Below are positions 23,390-32,570 of a DNA stretch of 64,000 nt, one piece after another; position 1 is the first letter of the stretch, and each line of letters begins with the position of its first letter. Source of the stretch: WLWS01 sp047638675. Lineage in GTDB: Bacteria > Pseudomonadota > Gammaproteobacteria > Eutrophobiales > Eutrophobiaceae. The DNA lies in contig JBLIML010000003.1 of the NCBI GenBank assembly GCA_047638675.1, forward strand, positions 28,413 through 92,412. Direction: 5' to 3'. The notes under the pieces were generated by a model. The model saw only the letters and a list, made by a program, of their open reading frames with translations. It did not search any database and was not told the origin of the DNA. Both the position numbers and the translations under genes were made by a program.

Positions 23390-25864
23390 ATGTTCTTAAG
23401 CATCTCTAGCTGTTATGACAATCTCGTCCTGGGGAAACCCAGGCTGACGTTGGCGCTTCTGCTTATTACGTTTGTCTTCTTTGGCTTGTTTGTTAAAGAT
23501 TTCAAGCTGGATGCTTCATCAGATTCTCTAATGCTCGAGAACGATGAAGATTTAAGAATTTTTCGTGAGGTAAGTGAGCGCTACGAAACTCGCGATTTAT
23601 TGTTTGTTGCATTTACACCTAACGATGATCTGTTTTCAGAGAGTGCACTCGGCCAGATAAAGTCTTTGCGTGATGAGTTGGCACAGCTCGCTCGTGTCGA
23701 ATCGGTACTTTCCATTCTCGATGTACCGTTGGTAAAGATCGTTGGTGGCAAGTTGTCTGAGGTTGCAAAGAACTTTCGAACATTGGAAGACCCTACCGTC
23801 GATCGCGAAAAAGCCAAAGCTGAGTTATTGGAGAGTCCCATATTCAAGGACACAATCGTTAGTGCCGATGCGGGAACAACTATGCTGGTGCTAAGCTTAA
23901 AAACAGACAAGGAGTACTCGCGTCTTTCAAAAAAGAAAAATGGTCTACTGATTGAGCGAGGCAAAGCGGATTTTACACCGGACGCCGCTGCTGAATTGGC
24001 ACGAACTTTAGCCGAATACAACAAGGTCAAGCTCAGGCTGGACACTGATAATCACAATAATATTGTGGAAACACGCGCAATAATGGCGAAATATGCACAA
24101 TATGGCGATGTGCATCTGGGCGGCCTGACCATGATCTCCGATGATATGATCACCTTCATCAAAAATGATCTTCTGGTTTTTGGTATTGGCATTTTTGTTT
24201 TTCTGGTGATTATGCTGACCACCATTTTTCGTCAGACACGTTGGGTAGTCCTGCCCCTGATGAGCTGTGTTTTCGCCGGCCTGGTAATGGTTGGATTTCT
24301 GGGTCTGGTGGGTTGGAAAGTGACTGTGATTTCTTCGAATTTTATCTCGCTGATGCTGATCCTGACGATGTCCATGAATGTACATTTGATTGTCCGCTAT
24401 CGACAGTTGCGCCGAGATGATCCGACGCTCAATCAGCACGATCTGGTAATGGATATGAGCAGGCATATGGTCTTGCCCTGTTTATACACAGCATTGACGA
24501 CCATGATTGGATTTGCCTCACTTGTCGTCAGTGGCATCAAACCGGTGATTGATTTTGGCTGGATGATGACTATTGGCCTGGGCGTTACCTTCTTTACTTC
24601 CTTCACCTTGTTTCCAGCCATTTTGATGTTGTTGAATCCGGCAAAGATACCTGACGCGGAAAACTCAGAGGTACCTGTTACACGCGCTCTGGCTGGATTT
24701 ACCGAGAGACATGGCGGCATGGTTCTAGTGATATCTTTACTACTGGCGGTGGTGAGTGCCATTGGTATAAGCCGCTTGAAGGTGGAAAACAGCTTAATCA
24801 ATTATTTTAGCGAGAGCACAGAGATCTATCAGGGCCTAAAGTTAATTGACGACAAGCTCGGTGGCACCACGCCGCTTGATGTGACGCTTAAGTTCGATGA
24901 TGTTAAGGAATATGGCGAAGTTGAAGAAGGGGGTGATGACGAGTTTGGCGATTTTGAAGATCTCTATGATGAAGATACAGACAGCGCTGATGGCTGGTTT
25001 ACCGCCTATAAGATGGAACGCATCAAGGCCGTGCATGATTATCTGGATGGGCTACCGGCTGTTGGTAAGGTTTTGTCTCTTGCCTCATTGTTGAGATTGG
25101 CAGAGGACCTGAATGACGGTGAGCCCTTTGATGCTTTTGAACTGGCGATAATAAACAAGCGTGCGCCGGAAGAATTGAAGTCGAGCATGATTGAACCTTA
25201 TATATCCATTGAGAATAATGAGGCGAGGATCAATTTGCGCATACTGGATTCACTGGAAGATCTTCGACGCAATGACCTGCTTATCCAGATTAATAAGGAT
25301 CTGGTAGAAAAACTGGGTCTGGCACCAGAAGACTTCCAGGTGAATGGCATCCTGGTCCTCTACAACAATATGCTACAGAGTCTGTTTCGCTCGCAGATTA
25401 TGACGCTTGGTGTGGTTATGTTGGGTATTGCCTTAATGTTGGTGGTGTTGTTCCGTTCAGTTTCTCTTGCGATCATTGGGATTATTCCCAATCTACTGGC
25501 CGCGGCCATTATTCTTGGGTTGATGGGACTGATGAACATTCCCCTGGATCTAATGACAATCACAATCGCCGCGGTAACCATCGGAATTGCTGTCGATAAC
25601 AGCATCCATTATATATACCGTTTTCGTGAAGAATTTCCCGTACACCAGGATTACATTAAGACCATGCATTTTTGCCACGCTAATATTGGCAGGGCCGTGT
25701 TTTACACCGCTATCACTATTATCGTCGGCTTTTCCATCATGGTAATGTCGAATTTTATCCCCACCATTTATTTCGGCCTGTTAATTGCCCTGGCGATGTT
25801 TATTGCCTTACTCGCGGTTTTAACTTTACTGCCGAAACTTATCCTGATGTGGAAACCCTTTTAG
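23390..25864 (+). CDS. RND/MMPL-superfamily exporter
   Basis: 824 residues with two homologous halves, each a membrane helix, a periplasmic loop and a five-helix bundle (first helix about 17-35, bundle about 255-425; second half about 440-460 and 660-820). The bundles carry sterol-sensing-like segments such as LMLILTMSMNVHLIVRYRQL and ITIAAVTIGIAVDNSIHYIY, whose Asp likely relays protons. Such MMPL-type RND proteins move lipids or hopanoids to the outer envelope. The second periplasmic domain has a very acidic insert (about residues 505-535). mlaC follows after about 330 bases, suggesting a shared role in lipid traffic. Confidence 0.85.
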   Translation: MFLSISSCYDNLVLGKPRLTLALLLITFVFFGLFVKDFKLDASSDSLMLENDEDLRIFREVSERYETRDLLFVAFTPNDDLFSESALGQIKSLRDELAQLARVESVLSILDVPLVKIVGGKLSEVAKNFRTLEDPTVDREKAKAELLESPIFKDTIVSADAGTTMLVLSLKTDKEYSRLSKKKNGLLIERGKADFTPDAAAELARTLAEYNKVKLRLDTDNHNNIVETRAIMAKYAQYGDVHLGGLTMISDDMITFIKNDLLVFGIGIFVFLVIMLTTIFRQTRWVVLPLMSCVFAGLVMVGFLGLVGWKVTVISSNFISLMLILTMSMNVHLIVRYRQLRRDDPTLNQHDLVMDMSRHMVLPCLYTALTTMIGFASLVVSGIKPVIDFGWMMTIGLGVTFFTSFTLFPAILMLLNPAKIPDAENSEVPVTRALAGFTERHGGMVLVISLLLAVVSAIGISRLKVENSLINYFSESTEIYQGLKLIDDKLGGTTPLDVTLKFDDVKEYGEVEEGGDDEFGDFEDLYDEDTDSADGWFTAYKMERIKAVHDYLDGLPAVGKVLSLASLLRLAEDLNDGEPFDAFELAIINKRAPEELKSSMIEPYISIENNEARINLRILDSLEDLRRNDLLIQINKDLVEKLGLAPEDFQVNGILVLYNNMLQSLFRSQIMTLGVVMLGIALMLVVLFRSVSLAIIGIIPNLLAAAIILGLMGLMNIPLDLMTITIAAVTIGIAVDNSIHYIYRFREEFPVHQDYIKTMHFCHANIGRAVFYTAITIIVGFSIMVMSNFIPTIYFGLLIALAMFIALLAVLTLLPKLILMWKPF

Positions 25865-26197
25865 TCTTCGTTGGTCGAACCTAGAAGTGGATTAGAAATG
25901 CTTTGAAGAAACATTTTAATTTTCATATAGATAGAGAGTTTAACCAAAATTTAACCGTAGTGGCTGATTTCGCTTATCACCTTAAATTTTGATACTTTGT
26001 GTGAATTAACCCTTTCTCAGATCAGGGGATGCAATTACAATTGTGCAACATAAGGTTAACGGTGAGGTTTAATTGCAACACTCAGATTAATGGAGAGGAG
26101 TGCTGAAGTGTAGACAGGCGTCGTATAGCCTATATACAAATAATAAAATCAAATCATGGATCAGAATACGAAATATAAAGCTGCGGAGAGTCGTACT
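25865..26197. promoter_or_regulatory. mlaC upstream region with repeated TTAACC motifs
   Basis: About 330 non-coding bases. TTAACC occurs at 25940-25945, 25951-25956 and 26006-26011, and its complement GGTTAA at 26054-26059. No clear -10/-35 pair or terminator was identified. The cluster may bind a regulator of mlaC, but could also reflect AT-rich composition. Confidence 0.3.
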
Positions 26198-26839
26198 ATG
26201 AATTTTAAAGTCGTAATTAGCCAGTTCCTCTACATGTCATTGCTGCTGTTATCGCTGGGTGTCAACGCGGTGACATCTGAACCGGGCGAGGTTATAAAAA
26301 GCACTGTGGGCGGGGTACTTGATCGCCTGGAAGTAGAGAAAGAGCAATTAGATGCTCATCCTGAGCGTATTTATGAGCTGATACAGGAGCTCGTGATCCC
26401 TCATTTTGATTTTTCCAGCATGTCCAAGTGGGTTTTGGGGAAAACTAATTGGCAGGGAGCCAGCACGGAACAGCGCAACATCTTTGTTGAGCAGTTCAGG
26501 ACCCTCCTGGTTCGCACCTACGCGAAGGCTTTGCTTGAATACTCACAAGAAAAGGTTCAAGTTAGTGAAGTTAAAACTGATCCAAAGTCGAATCTTGTGA
26601 CAGTTAAAACCGAGGTACAACAACCTGGCGGTGGGGGCGGTATTCCCATTAACTATCGCATGCATATCAGTGGTGGTGACTGGAAGGTGGTTGATGTGTC
26701 TGTGGATGGTATCAGTCTGGTCAGATCCTATCGGGGTTCGTTTGCCTCAGAAATAAAGGCAAATGGCCTGGAATCCCTTATCGGCAAATTGATGGAGAAA
26801 AATGATAAGTTGGCCAGTTCATTGACGAGTGAAAATTAG
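26198..26839 (+). CDS. mlaC: MlaC-family phospholipid-binding periplasmic protein
   Basis: About 213 residues of the MlaC/Ttg2D family, periplasmic carriers that move phospholipids between the MlaA-porin complex and MlaFEDB. A signal peptide (about 1-27, ...LGVNAVTSE) is followed by the domain, with VIPHFDFSSMSKWVLGKTNW (about 80-100), FRTLLVRTYAKALLEYS, and late DGISLVRSYRGSFASEI. ATG 26198 is preferred over 26156 because GGAGAG lies 9 bases upstream. The usual neighbours mlaF, mlaE, mlaD and mlaB are absent, yet ibaG-murA follow as in complete mla loci. Confidence 0.93.
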   Translation: MNFKVVISQFLYMSLLLLSLGVNAVTSEPGEVIKSTVGGVLDRLEVEKEQLDAHPERIYELIQELVIPHFDFSSMSKWVLGKTNWQGASTEQRNIFVEQFRTLLVRTYAKALLEYSQEKVQVSEVKTDPKSNLVTVKTEVQQPGGGGGIPINYRMHISGGDWKVVDVSVDGISLVRSYRGSFASEIKANGLESLIGKLMEKNDKLASSLTSEN

Positions 26840-27004
26840 TCGAGTTAAAACCCGTAGGCTCTTTTTATCACCGCAGCAGTAGTCTTCCTTTCAGAATAAA
26901 CAGGTGTGGGTACTAGTACCCACTGCCTGGATAACTTAAGCTACTCCCTTTTTACGCCCCCTATATTCGGTTTAGTCGATCCGATAAATTGTCTGGAGCA
27001 AACC

Positions 27005-27259
27005 ATGCAGTGTGAAGATATTAAACAGCTAATACAGAGCGGTATTCCCGATAGTATTGTCGAGATAGAAGGCGATGACGGCACGCATTTTGGTGCCATC
27101 ATCATTAGTGAGGAATTCGTCGGTAAATCTATGGTTCAGCAGCATCAAATTGTCTATAAGACGCTTGGTGAGAAGATGGGTACTGATATTCACGCACTCT
27201 CAATGCAGACCCATACCCCTGAGGAATGGGAAAAGAAAAAACATTTACGTGTCAGGTAA
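27005..27259 (+). CDS. ibaG: BolA-family protein IbaG
   Basis: 84 residues with the BolA fold. The N-terminal helix (CEDIKQLIQSGIPDSIVEIE), the GDDGTHFGAIIIS strand pair and the helix after SMVQQHQIVYKTLGEKM are typical. BolA proteins partner with monothiol glutaredoxins in iron-sulfur trafficking, and IbaG is the acid-responsive branch next to murA. The conserved His in GTHF and the later HALS fit an iron-binding pair. The longer upstream frame from 26906 is not supported by any family. It lies 20 bases before murA. Confidence 0.93.
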   Translation: MQCEDIKQLIQSGIPDSIVEIEGDDGTHFGAIIISEEFVGKSMVQQHQIVYKTLGEKMGTDIHALSMQTHTPEEWEKKKHLRVR

Positions 27260-27279
27260 TTGTCGGGTAATTAACATCC

Positions 27280-28539
27280 ATGGATAAATTACTTATTCGG
27301 GGAGGCCAGCCTTTAGATGGAGAGATCTCTATCTCTGGTGCAAAAAATGCCGCATTGCCAATATTAGCCGCGACCTTGTTGACAAGCGATGCGGTTACCA
27401 TTGGCAATGTACCGCACCTGCACGATATCACCACAACCATGGAACTATTGGGTCGTATGGGTTCAGAGCTCACAGTGGATGAGCGAATGAATATCGAGGT
27501 CAATAATCATAACATCAAGGATTTGTTTGCACCTTACGAATTGGTGAAAACAATGCGTGCTTCAATACTGGTTCTTGGCCCTTTGTTATCCCGCTATGGT
27601 CAGGCTGAAGTGTCTCTGCCAGGGGGTTGTGCGATAGGTTCGCGACCGGTAAACCTGCACATTAATGGTTTATCGGCAATGGGTGCGGAAATCCGAGTAG
27701 AGAGTGGCTATATTCGGGCCAAGGCCAAACGTTTACGTGGTGCCCATCTCACTCTGGATATTGTCACGGTCACCGGGACTGAAAATCTGATGATGGCAGC
27801 GACCCTGGCTGAGGGAGTAACCATACTGGAAAATGCCGCGCGCGAGCCGGAAGTGGTAGACCTTGCGGAATGCCTGAATAGCATGGGAGCCCGGATTGAG
27901 GGTGCTGGCACGGATAGAATAAAAATTGAAGGCGTCGAGTCACTCAGTGGCACGCACCATAACATCATGCCTGACCGAATAGAGACGGGCACCTACCTGG
28001 TCGCGGCCGCGATGACCCAGGGCCGTGTGAAACTGAAAAACACAAGACCGAATTTTCTTGATTCAGTTCTGGCCAAATTAACGGAAGCAGGAGCAAAAAT
28101 TGAAGTAAGTGATTCGACCATTAGCCTGGATATGCGGAATCGTCGACCAAAAGCGGTGGATGTGCATACCTCTCCTTTTCCTGGATTTCCAACGGATATG
28201 CAGGCGCAATTTACGGCAATGAATTGTATTGCAGATGGGACCGGTATCATTAACGAATCTGTGTTCGAAAATCGTTTCATGCACGTGCAGGAGTTACAGC
28301 GCATGGGCGCAAATATAATTTTGGAAGGTAACACTGCCATTTGCAAAGGTGTCGAACGATTAACGGGTGCCCCGGTGATGGCCACCGATTTGCGCGCGTC
28401 CGCAAGTCTCGTGTTAGCGGGTCTTGTGGCAGAAGGAGAAACAAAGGTTGACAGAATTTATCATATCGACCGAGGCTATGAGATGATTGAAGAGAAGCTT
28501 TCACAACTGGGCGCAAGTATCAAAAGAGTACCTAACTAA
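27280..28539 (+). CDS. murA: UDP-N-acetylglucosamine 1-carboxyvinyltransferase MurA
   Basis: 419 residues, the standard MurA length. It transfers enolpyruvate from PEP to UDP-GlcNAc, the first committed step of peptidoglycan synthesis. Lys22 (SGAKNAALP) and the catalytic Cys at about 117 (LPGGCAIGSRPVNLH) are both present; the Cys predicts fosfomycin sensitivity rather than the Asp-type resistance form. The inside-out alpha/beta barrel repeats run through the length. It follows ibaG and precedes hisG, the gene order of Pseudomonas-like genomes. Confidence 0.98.
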   Translation: MDKLLIRGGQPLDGEISISGAKNAALPILAATLLTSDAVTIGNVPHLHDITTTMELLGRMGSELTVDERMNIEVNNHNIKDLFAPYELVKTMRASILVLGPLLSRYGQAEVSLPGGCAIGSRPVNLHINGLSAMGAEIRVESGYIRAKAKRLRGAHLTLDIVTVTGTENLMMAATLAEGVTILENAAREPEVVDLAECLNSMGARIEGAGTDRIKIEGVESLSGTHHNIMPDRIETGTYLVAAAMTQGRVKLKNTRPNFLDSVLAKLTEAGAKIEVSDSTISLDMRNRRPKAVDVHTSPFPGFPTDMQAQFTAMNCIADGTGIINESVFENRFMHVQELQRMGANIILEGNTAICKGVERLTGAPVMATDLRASASLVLAGLVAEGETKVDRIYHIDRGYEMIEEKLSQLGASIKRVPN

Positions 28540-28628
28540 AGTAAAAAGTAAAAAGTGAATATAAGTTTGGTGTCTTTTCTTGAATAAAAAGAACAATTTT
28601 ATTAACGGATCTTCCTAGACAAATTTTG

Positions 28629-29255
28629 ATGAACAACGACATTACAATTGCTATTTCCAAGGGGCGAATTCTGGAGCAATCCTTGCCTTTGCTGGCCAGG
28701 CTGGGTATTCATCCCGAAGAAGATCCTGATTCGTCGCGTAAGCTGATTTTCTCTACTAATGAAGCGAATATACGCTTGATCATGATTCGTGCGAGCGACG
28801 TGCCAACCTATGTTGAATATGGGGCGGCAGATATTGGCATCGCTGGTAAAGACGTGTTGATGGAGTACGGTGGTGAAGGTCTTTATGAGCCTCTTGATCT
28901 GGGTATTTGTCGTTGTCGCCTGTCACTTGCCGGACCAGAGCAGGCACAGACCACTAATGGACGGCTGCGTGTCGCGACAAAGTATGTGCTAACCACCCGC
29001 GATTACTTTGCTGCAAAGGGCAAGCAGGTGGAAATCATTAAACTCTATGGTTCCATGGAATTGGCACCTGTATTAGGCCTGGCTGATTTAATTGTTGATT
29101 TGGTGGAATCAGGCAACACGTTGAAGGCCAATGGCATGGTCGAACTTGAAAAGATAACAGATATTAGTTCGCGACTTGTGGTCAACAAAGCGGCAATGAA
29201 GATGAAGCATTCCCTGATCAAACCTTTTATTTCGCGCCTGGCCGCAGCCCTGTAA
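28629..29255 (+). CDS. hisG: ATP phosphoribosyltransferase, short form (HisG_S)
   Basis: 208 residues: the short catalytic form of HisG, which lacks the C-terminal ACT-like regulatory domain and normally needs HisZ for activity and feedback. It catalyses the first step of histidine synthesis from ATP and PRPP. Motifs: ITIAISKGRILEQSLPLLAR, EYGAADIGIAGKDVL and LADLIVDLVESGNTLKANG, the PRPP loop. ATG 28629 is preferred to TTG 28626. It ends by overlapping hisD by one base. No hisZ gene lies in the window. Confidence 0.96.
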   Translation: MNNDITIAISKGRILEQSLPLLARLGIHPEEDPDSSRKLIFSTNEANIRLIMIRASDVPTYVEYGAADIGIAGKDVLMEYGGEGLYEPLDLGICRCRLSLAGPEQAQTTNGRLRVATKYVLTTRDYFAAKGKQVEIIKLYGSMELAPVLGLADLIVDLVESGNTLKANGMVELEKITDISSRLVVNKAAMKMKHSLIKPFISRLAAAL

Positions 29256-30556
29256 TGACAGTCAATTTGAAGTACCTGAAATTTAGCGATGCAGGTTTCA
29301 GGAAAGCGCTAGATGTGCATTTGACAGTGCAAACCAATCTGGACGATGAATTAACTCAAACAGTCATCGATATTCTGAAAGATGTCAGGAATCGCGGCGA
29401 TGAGGCGCTGATTGAATACACCAATCGTTTCGATCGCCGGCAGGCCAGCATTGAAGATCTAGAGGTGCCGGGTGAAGCCATTCAATCTGCGCTAAACGAA
29501 ATACCAGGCGCTATTCGTGACGAACTTCAAAAAGCCGCGAAGCGTATTCGTAGTTACCATGAACATCAACGCCTTGAATCGTGGTCATATCATGATGAAG
29601 ATGGAACTTTGTTAGGCCAAAAAGTAACACCGCTGGACAGCGTTGGCGTCTACGTACCTGGAGGTAAGGCGGCTTATCCCTCATCGGTATTGATGAATAC
29701 CCTCCCTGCGAAAATAGCGGGAGTAGAGAAGATTATTATGGTGGTGCCTGCACCAGATGGAGAGATAAATCCTCTGGTTCTGGCCGCAGCCAGCATCGCC
29801 CAGGTTGATCGAGTATTCAGTATCGGTGGTGCTCAGGCGATCGCGGCATTGGCCTATGGTACGAACAGCGTGCCAGCCGTCGATAAGATAGTTGGGCCGG
29901 GGAACCGTTATGTGGCTGCCGCCAAGCGGCAGGTGTTTGGTACGGTGGGTATAGACATGATCGCCGGACCGTCGGAAGTGTTAATCGTCAGTGATGGCAA
30001 AAACAATCCAGATTGGATTGCTATGGATATGTTTGCACAGGCAGAACACGACGAAGATGCACGGGCAATCTTGATTAGCACCGAAGCGAGTTTTATTGAC
30101 GCTGTGAAGGAAAGCGTTAACAGACTCTTACCGGAAATGGAACGTAGGGAGATTATTGGTAAATCCCTTTCGAATAATGGCATTTTAATTTTGGTAAAAG
30201 ATTTAGCGGAAGCCGCCGATTTGGTAAATCATATCGCACCAGAACATTTAGAATTGGCAGTTTCAGAGCCTGAAAAAATGCTAGGCCTGATTAAGCACGC
30301 CGGAGCCATTTTTATGGGGAAGTATACTGCAGAAGTTCTCGGGGACTATTGTGCAGGTCCAAACCACGTACTGCCGACTGCGCGCACTGCTCGTTTTTCA
30401 TCACCTTTGGGCGTCTACGATTTTCAGAAACGTTCTTCTCTTATTATGTGTAGTGAAGCGTCTGCCGCCGCTTTGGCAAGTACCGCTTCAATCCTGGCTT
30501 ACGGTGAAGGATTGACCGCCCACGCCCGCTCAGCGGAGCTACGTAAAAAAGATTGA
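29255..30556 (+). CDS. hisD: Histidinol dehydrogenase HisD
   Basis: 433 residues, full length. A zinc enzyme, it oxidises L-histidinol to histidine with two NAD+. Landmarks: VYVPGGKAAYPSSVLMN (about 130), DKIVGPGNRYVAAAKRQVFG, DMIAGPSEVLIV, AEHDEDA and IAPEHLELAV (about 328), with metal-binding and catalytic His/Glu residues in place. The start codon overlaps hisG's stop (TAATG). The downstream neighbour hisC of Pseudomonas is not here; degS lies convergent instead. Confidence 0.97.
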   Translation: MTVNLKYLKFSDAGFRKALDVHLTVQTNLDDELTQTVIDILKDVRNRGDEALIEYTNRFDRRQASIEDLEVPGEAIQSALNEIPGAIRDELQKAAKRIRSYHEHQRLESWSYHDEDGTLLGQKVTPLDSVGVYVPGGKAAYPSSVLMNTLPAKIAGVEKIIMVVPAPDGEINPLVLAAASIAQVDRVFSIGGAQAIAALAYGTNSVPAVDKIVGPGNRYVAAAKRQVFGTVGIDMIAGPSEVLIVSDGKNNPDWIAMDMFAQAEHDEDARAILISTEASFIDAVKESVNRLLPEMERREIIGKSLSNNGILILVKDLAEAADLVNHIAPEHLELAVSEPEKMLGLIKHAGAIFMGKYTAEVLGDYCAGPNHVLPTARTARFSSPLGVYDFQKRSSLIMCSEASAAALASTASILAYGEGLTAHARSAELRKKD

Positions 30557-30621
30557 GTGCCTGACAGTGGTATTTCGATGCCGCCTCGGGGTTTTGCCAG
30601 GATTTACCTTTCCCACTATTA

Positions 30622-31767
30622 TCATTTCTTTTTGAAGGAGGGGCGCTGGGCAACGATTGCCGTGAGGGTTTTTTCTTGCCAGCCATGTAGTAGGCGGATA
30701 TTGATCGCTGTTTCGGGTTTATATTCTGAAATCAGGTTAATAGCCTGCTGGGGATTCGCCAATTGCTTATTGTCGATCTCGATCAGAATATCCCCTGGCA
30801 TAATGCCGGCCGCATCGGCAGGTCCGCCTTGAAATATACCGGCTATGAGTACACCTCCCCCGGTAAGCCCGGCCGCGTCGGCAACATCCATTGGCAGCTG
30901 TTGCGCCTCTACACCTAACCAGCCTCGGACCACATGACCGTTTTCAATAAGTTGCCGCATGACATCAATGGCCAGGTGTATCGGAATGGCAAGACCAATT
31001 CCCTGAGATCCTCCGCTACTGGAGATAATAGCGGTATTTATACCGATTAACTGGCCAGTAGCGCTAATCAAGGCACCGCCTGAATTGCCAGGATTGATAT
31101 CGGCGTCGGTCTGAATGAAGTCTTCAAATGTGGTGATGCCGAGGCGTTTACGTCCGGTAGCGCTCACGATCCCCTGAGTGACAGTTTGTCCAAAATCATA
31201 AGGGTTGCCGATGGCCAGAACAACGTCACCAACTCTCAGTGAGTGGGAGTCACCAATGGTAATGTCTGGTAGCTTTTGCAGATCGATTTGTATTACAGCC
31301 AGATCAGTATCTTCATCCATTCCTACTACAGTGGCAATCGCTTGTCGGCCATCAGTGAGCGTGACGAGGATTTCATCAGCAGACTTGACCACATGTGCAT
31401 TGGTTAGGATATAGCCTTGCTCTCCGATTAATACGCCTGAGCCAAGGTTATTGTCTCGTCGGATCTCCGGTGTAGGCTTACCGAAGAAACGTTGAAACAA
31501 GGGGTCTTGAAATAAGGGATTAGGCTTGCGCCTGCGCAGGGCTGAGGCATAAACATTTACCACCGATGGCGCCGCGACACTGACCGCGTGTTGATAGGAA
31601 ACCGGACCCTGGTGTAAACCCTCAGAAGCAGGGATAGCTGTGGCTGAGCTAGTATTAGTGGAAATTAAGTTCGGGAAGAAATAGACAATGATAAATGCCG
31701 TAGCGAGGCCAAGGGCAATGGATTGCAGTAAAAAGCCGATTAATTGGCCAAGCTGGCTATTCTTCAT
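30622..31767 (-). CDS. degS: DegS/AlgW-like periplasmic serine protease
   Basis: 381 residues of the HtrA family. An N-terminal membrane anchor (about 8-30) precedes a trypsin-like domain with His in LTNAHVV (about 123), Asp in DTDLAVIQ (about 154) and Ser in NPGNSGGALI (about 228), then a single PDZ domain (about 280-375). One PDZ plus a membrane anchor marks DegS/AlgW, the stress-sensing site-1 protease that cuts the anti-sigma factor of sigma-E type systems. Its place between hisD and petA matches algW of Pseudomonas. It is convergent with hisD. Confidence 0.93.
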   Translation of the reverse strand: MKNSQLGQLIGFLLQSIALGLATAFIIVYFFPNLISTNTSSATAIPASEGLHQGPVSYQHAVSVAAPSVVNVYASALRRRKPNPLFQDPLFQRFFGKPTPEIRRDNNLGSGVLIGEQGYILTNAHVVKSADEILVTLTDGRQAIATVVGMDEDTDLAVIQIDLQKLPDITIGDSHSLRVGDVVLAIGNPYDFGQTVTQGIVSATGRKRLGITTFEDFIQTDADINPGNSGGALISATGQLIGINTAIISSSGGSQGIGLAIPIHLAIDVMRQLIENGHVVRGWLGVEAQQLPMDVADAAGLTGGGVLIAGIFQGGPADAAGIMPGDILIEIDNKQLANPQQAINLISEYKPETAINIRLLHGWQEKTLTAIVAQRPSFKKK

Positions 31768-31914
31768 AAAATACTTTAAGTAAATGACAATTATTAGCCC
31801 TTAGTGTACCAATTTGTTGGAACGACTTAGCCGACTATTTAAGGCAATTTTTAGATAAAACTAGCGTTATGCTGAGGCTAACAGGAGTTTTCCACCACCA
31901 TAGTTTTTTTATCA

Positions 31915-31923
31915 TGATATAAT
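31915..31923 (+). promoter_or_regulatory. Extended -10 promoter of petABC
   Basis: TGATATAAT (TG-N-TATAAT) lies 48 bases before the petA start, and no convincing -35 hexamer is present. The perfect -10 and the TG pair make this the likely bc1 operon promoter. Confidence 0.6.
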
Positions 31924-31970
31924 CCGCCACATTTTAGGCTTATCTATCTGTATTTTGGGGAACAAATATA

Positions 31971-32570
31971 ATGAGCGACGACGGTATTAACACGGGGCGC
32001 CGACGCTTTCTCACCACGTCAGCAACCGTGGTAGGTGGTGTCGGTGTATTGGCAACAGCAGTGCCTTTTGTATCTACCTTCACACCCAGCGCGAAAGCGA
32101 AGGCCATAGGTGCGCCAATAGAGGTTGATATCGGTGATATCAAGCAAGGTGAAGTGAAGATTGTAAAATGGCAAGGCAAGCCTGTATGGATTTTAAGGCG
32201 TGATGAGGCGGCATTACATACGCTTGACGACCTCGAAGGTGAGGTGAAAGATCCAGAATCGGAGGTGGAGCAACAACCGAAGTATGCACGTAACCATCAT
32301 CGGTCCATCAAACCTGAATATTTAATCGTTGTCGGATACTGCACCCATTTAGGTTGTTCCCCCAAGCACGTAGTGGAAGGCGAAGGCGAGGCTTTTGGTC
32401 TGTCTGATGACTGGGAGGGTGGTTTTTTCTGTCCTTGCCATGGCAGTCGCTTCGATTTAGCTGGTCGCGTTTTCAAAGGCGTACCCGCACCAACAAATCT
32501 GATTGTACCTCCACACCAGTACCTCAGTGAAACTCGCGTCATTATTGGCGAAGATTCGGGGGTTAGCTGA
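31971..32570 (+). CDS. petA: Ubiquinol-cytochrome c reductase Rieske iron-sulfur subunit
   Basis: 199 residues. A twin-arginine start (GRRRFLTTSATVVGGVG) with one transmembrane helix anchors the protein, and a Rieske domain follows. The 2Fe-2S ligands are plain: Cys and His in YCTHLGCSPKHV (about 124-129) and in CPCHGSRFD (about 154-159). It takes electrons from ubiquinol at the Qo site of the bc1 complex. It is the first gene of petABC; its stop overlaps petB's start by one base. Confidence 0.98.
   Translation: MSDDGINTGRRRFLTTSATVVGGVGVLATAVPFVSTFTPSAKAKAIGAPIEVDIGDIKQGEVKIVKWQGKPVWILRRDEAALHTLDDLEGEVKDPESEVEQQPKYARNHHRSIKPEYLIVVGYCTHLGCSPKHVVEGEGEAFGLSDDWEGGFFCPCHGSRFDLAGRVFKGVPAPTNLIVPPHQYLSETRVIIGEDSGVS

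Noticed and set aside
24008..24801. Long minus-strand frames opposite the RND gene
   Set aside because: Shadow frames within a clear membrane-protein gene; no independent signals.
27708..28516. Minus-strand frames opposite murA
   Set aside because: Shadow of the murA coding pattern.
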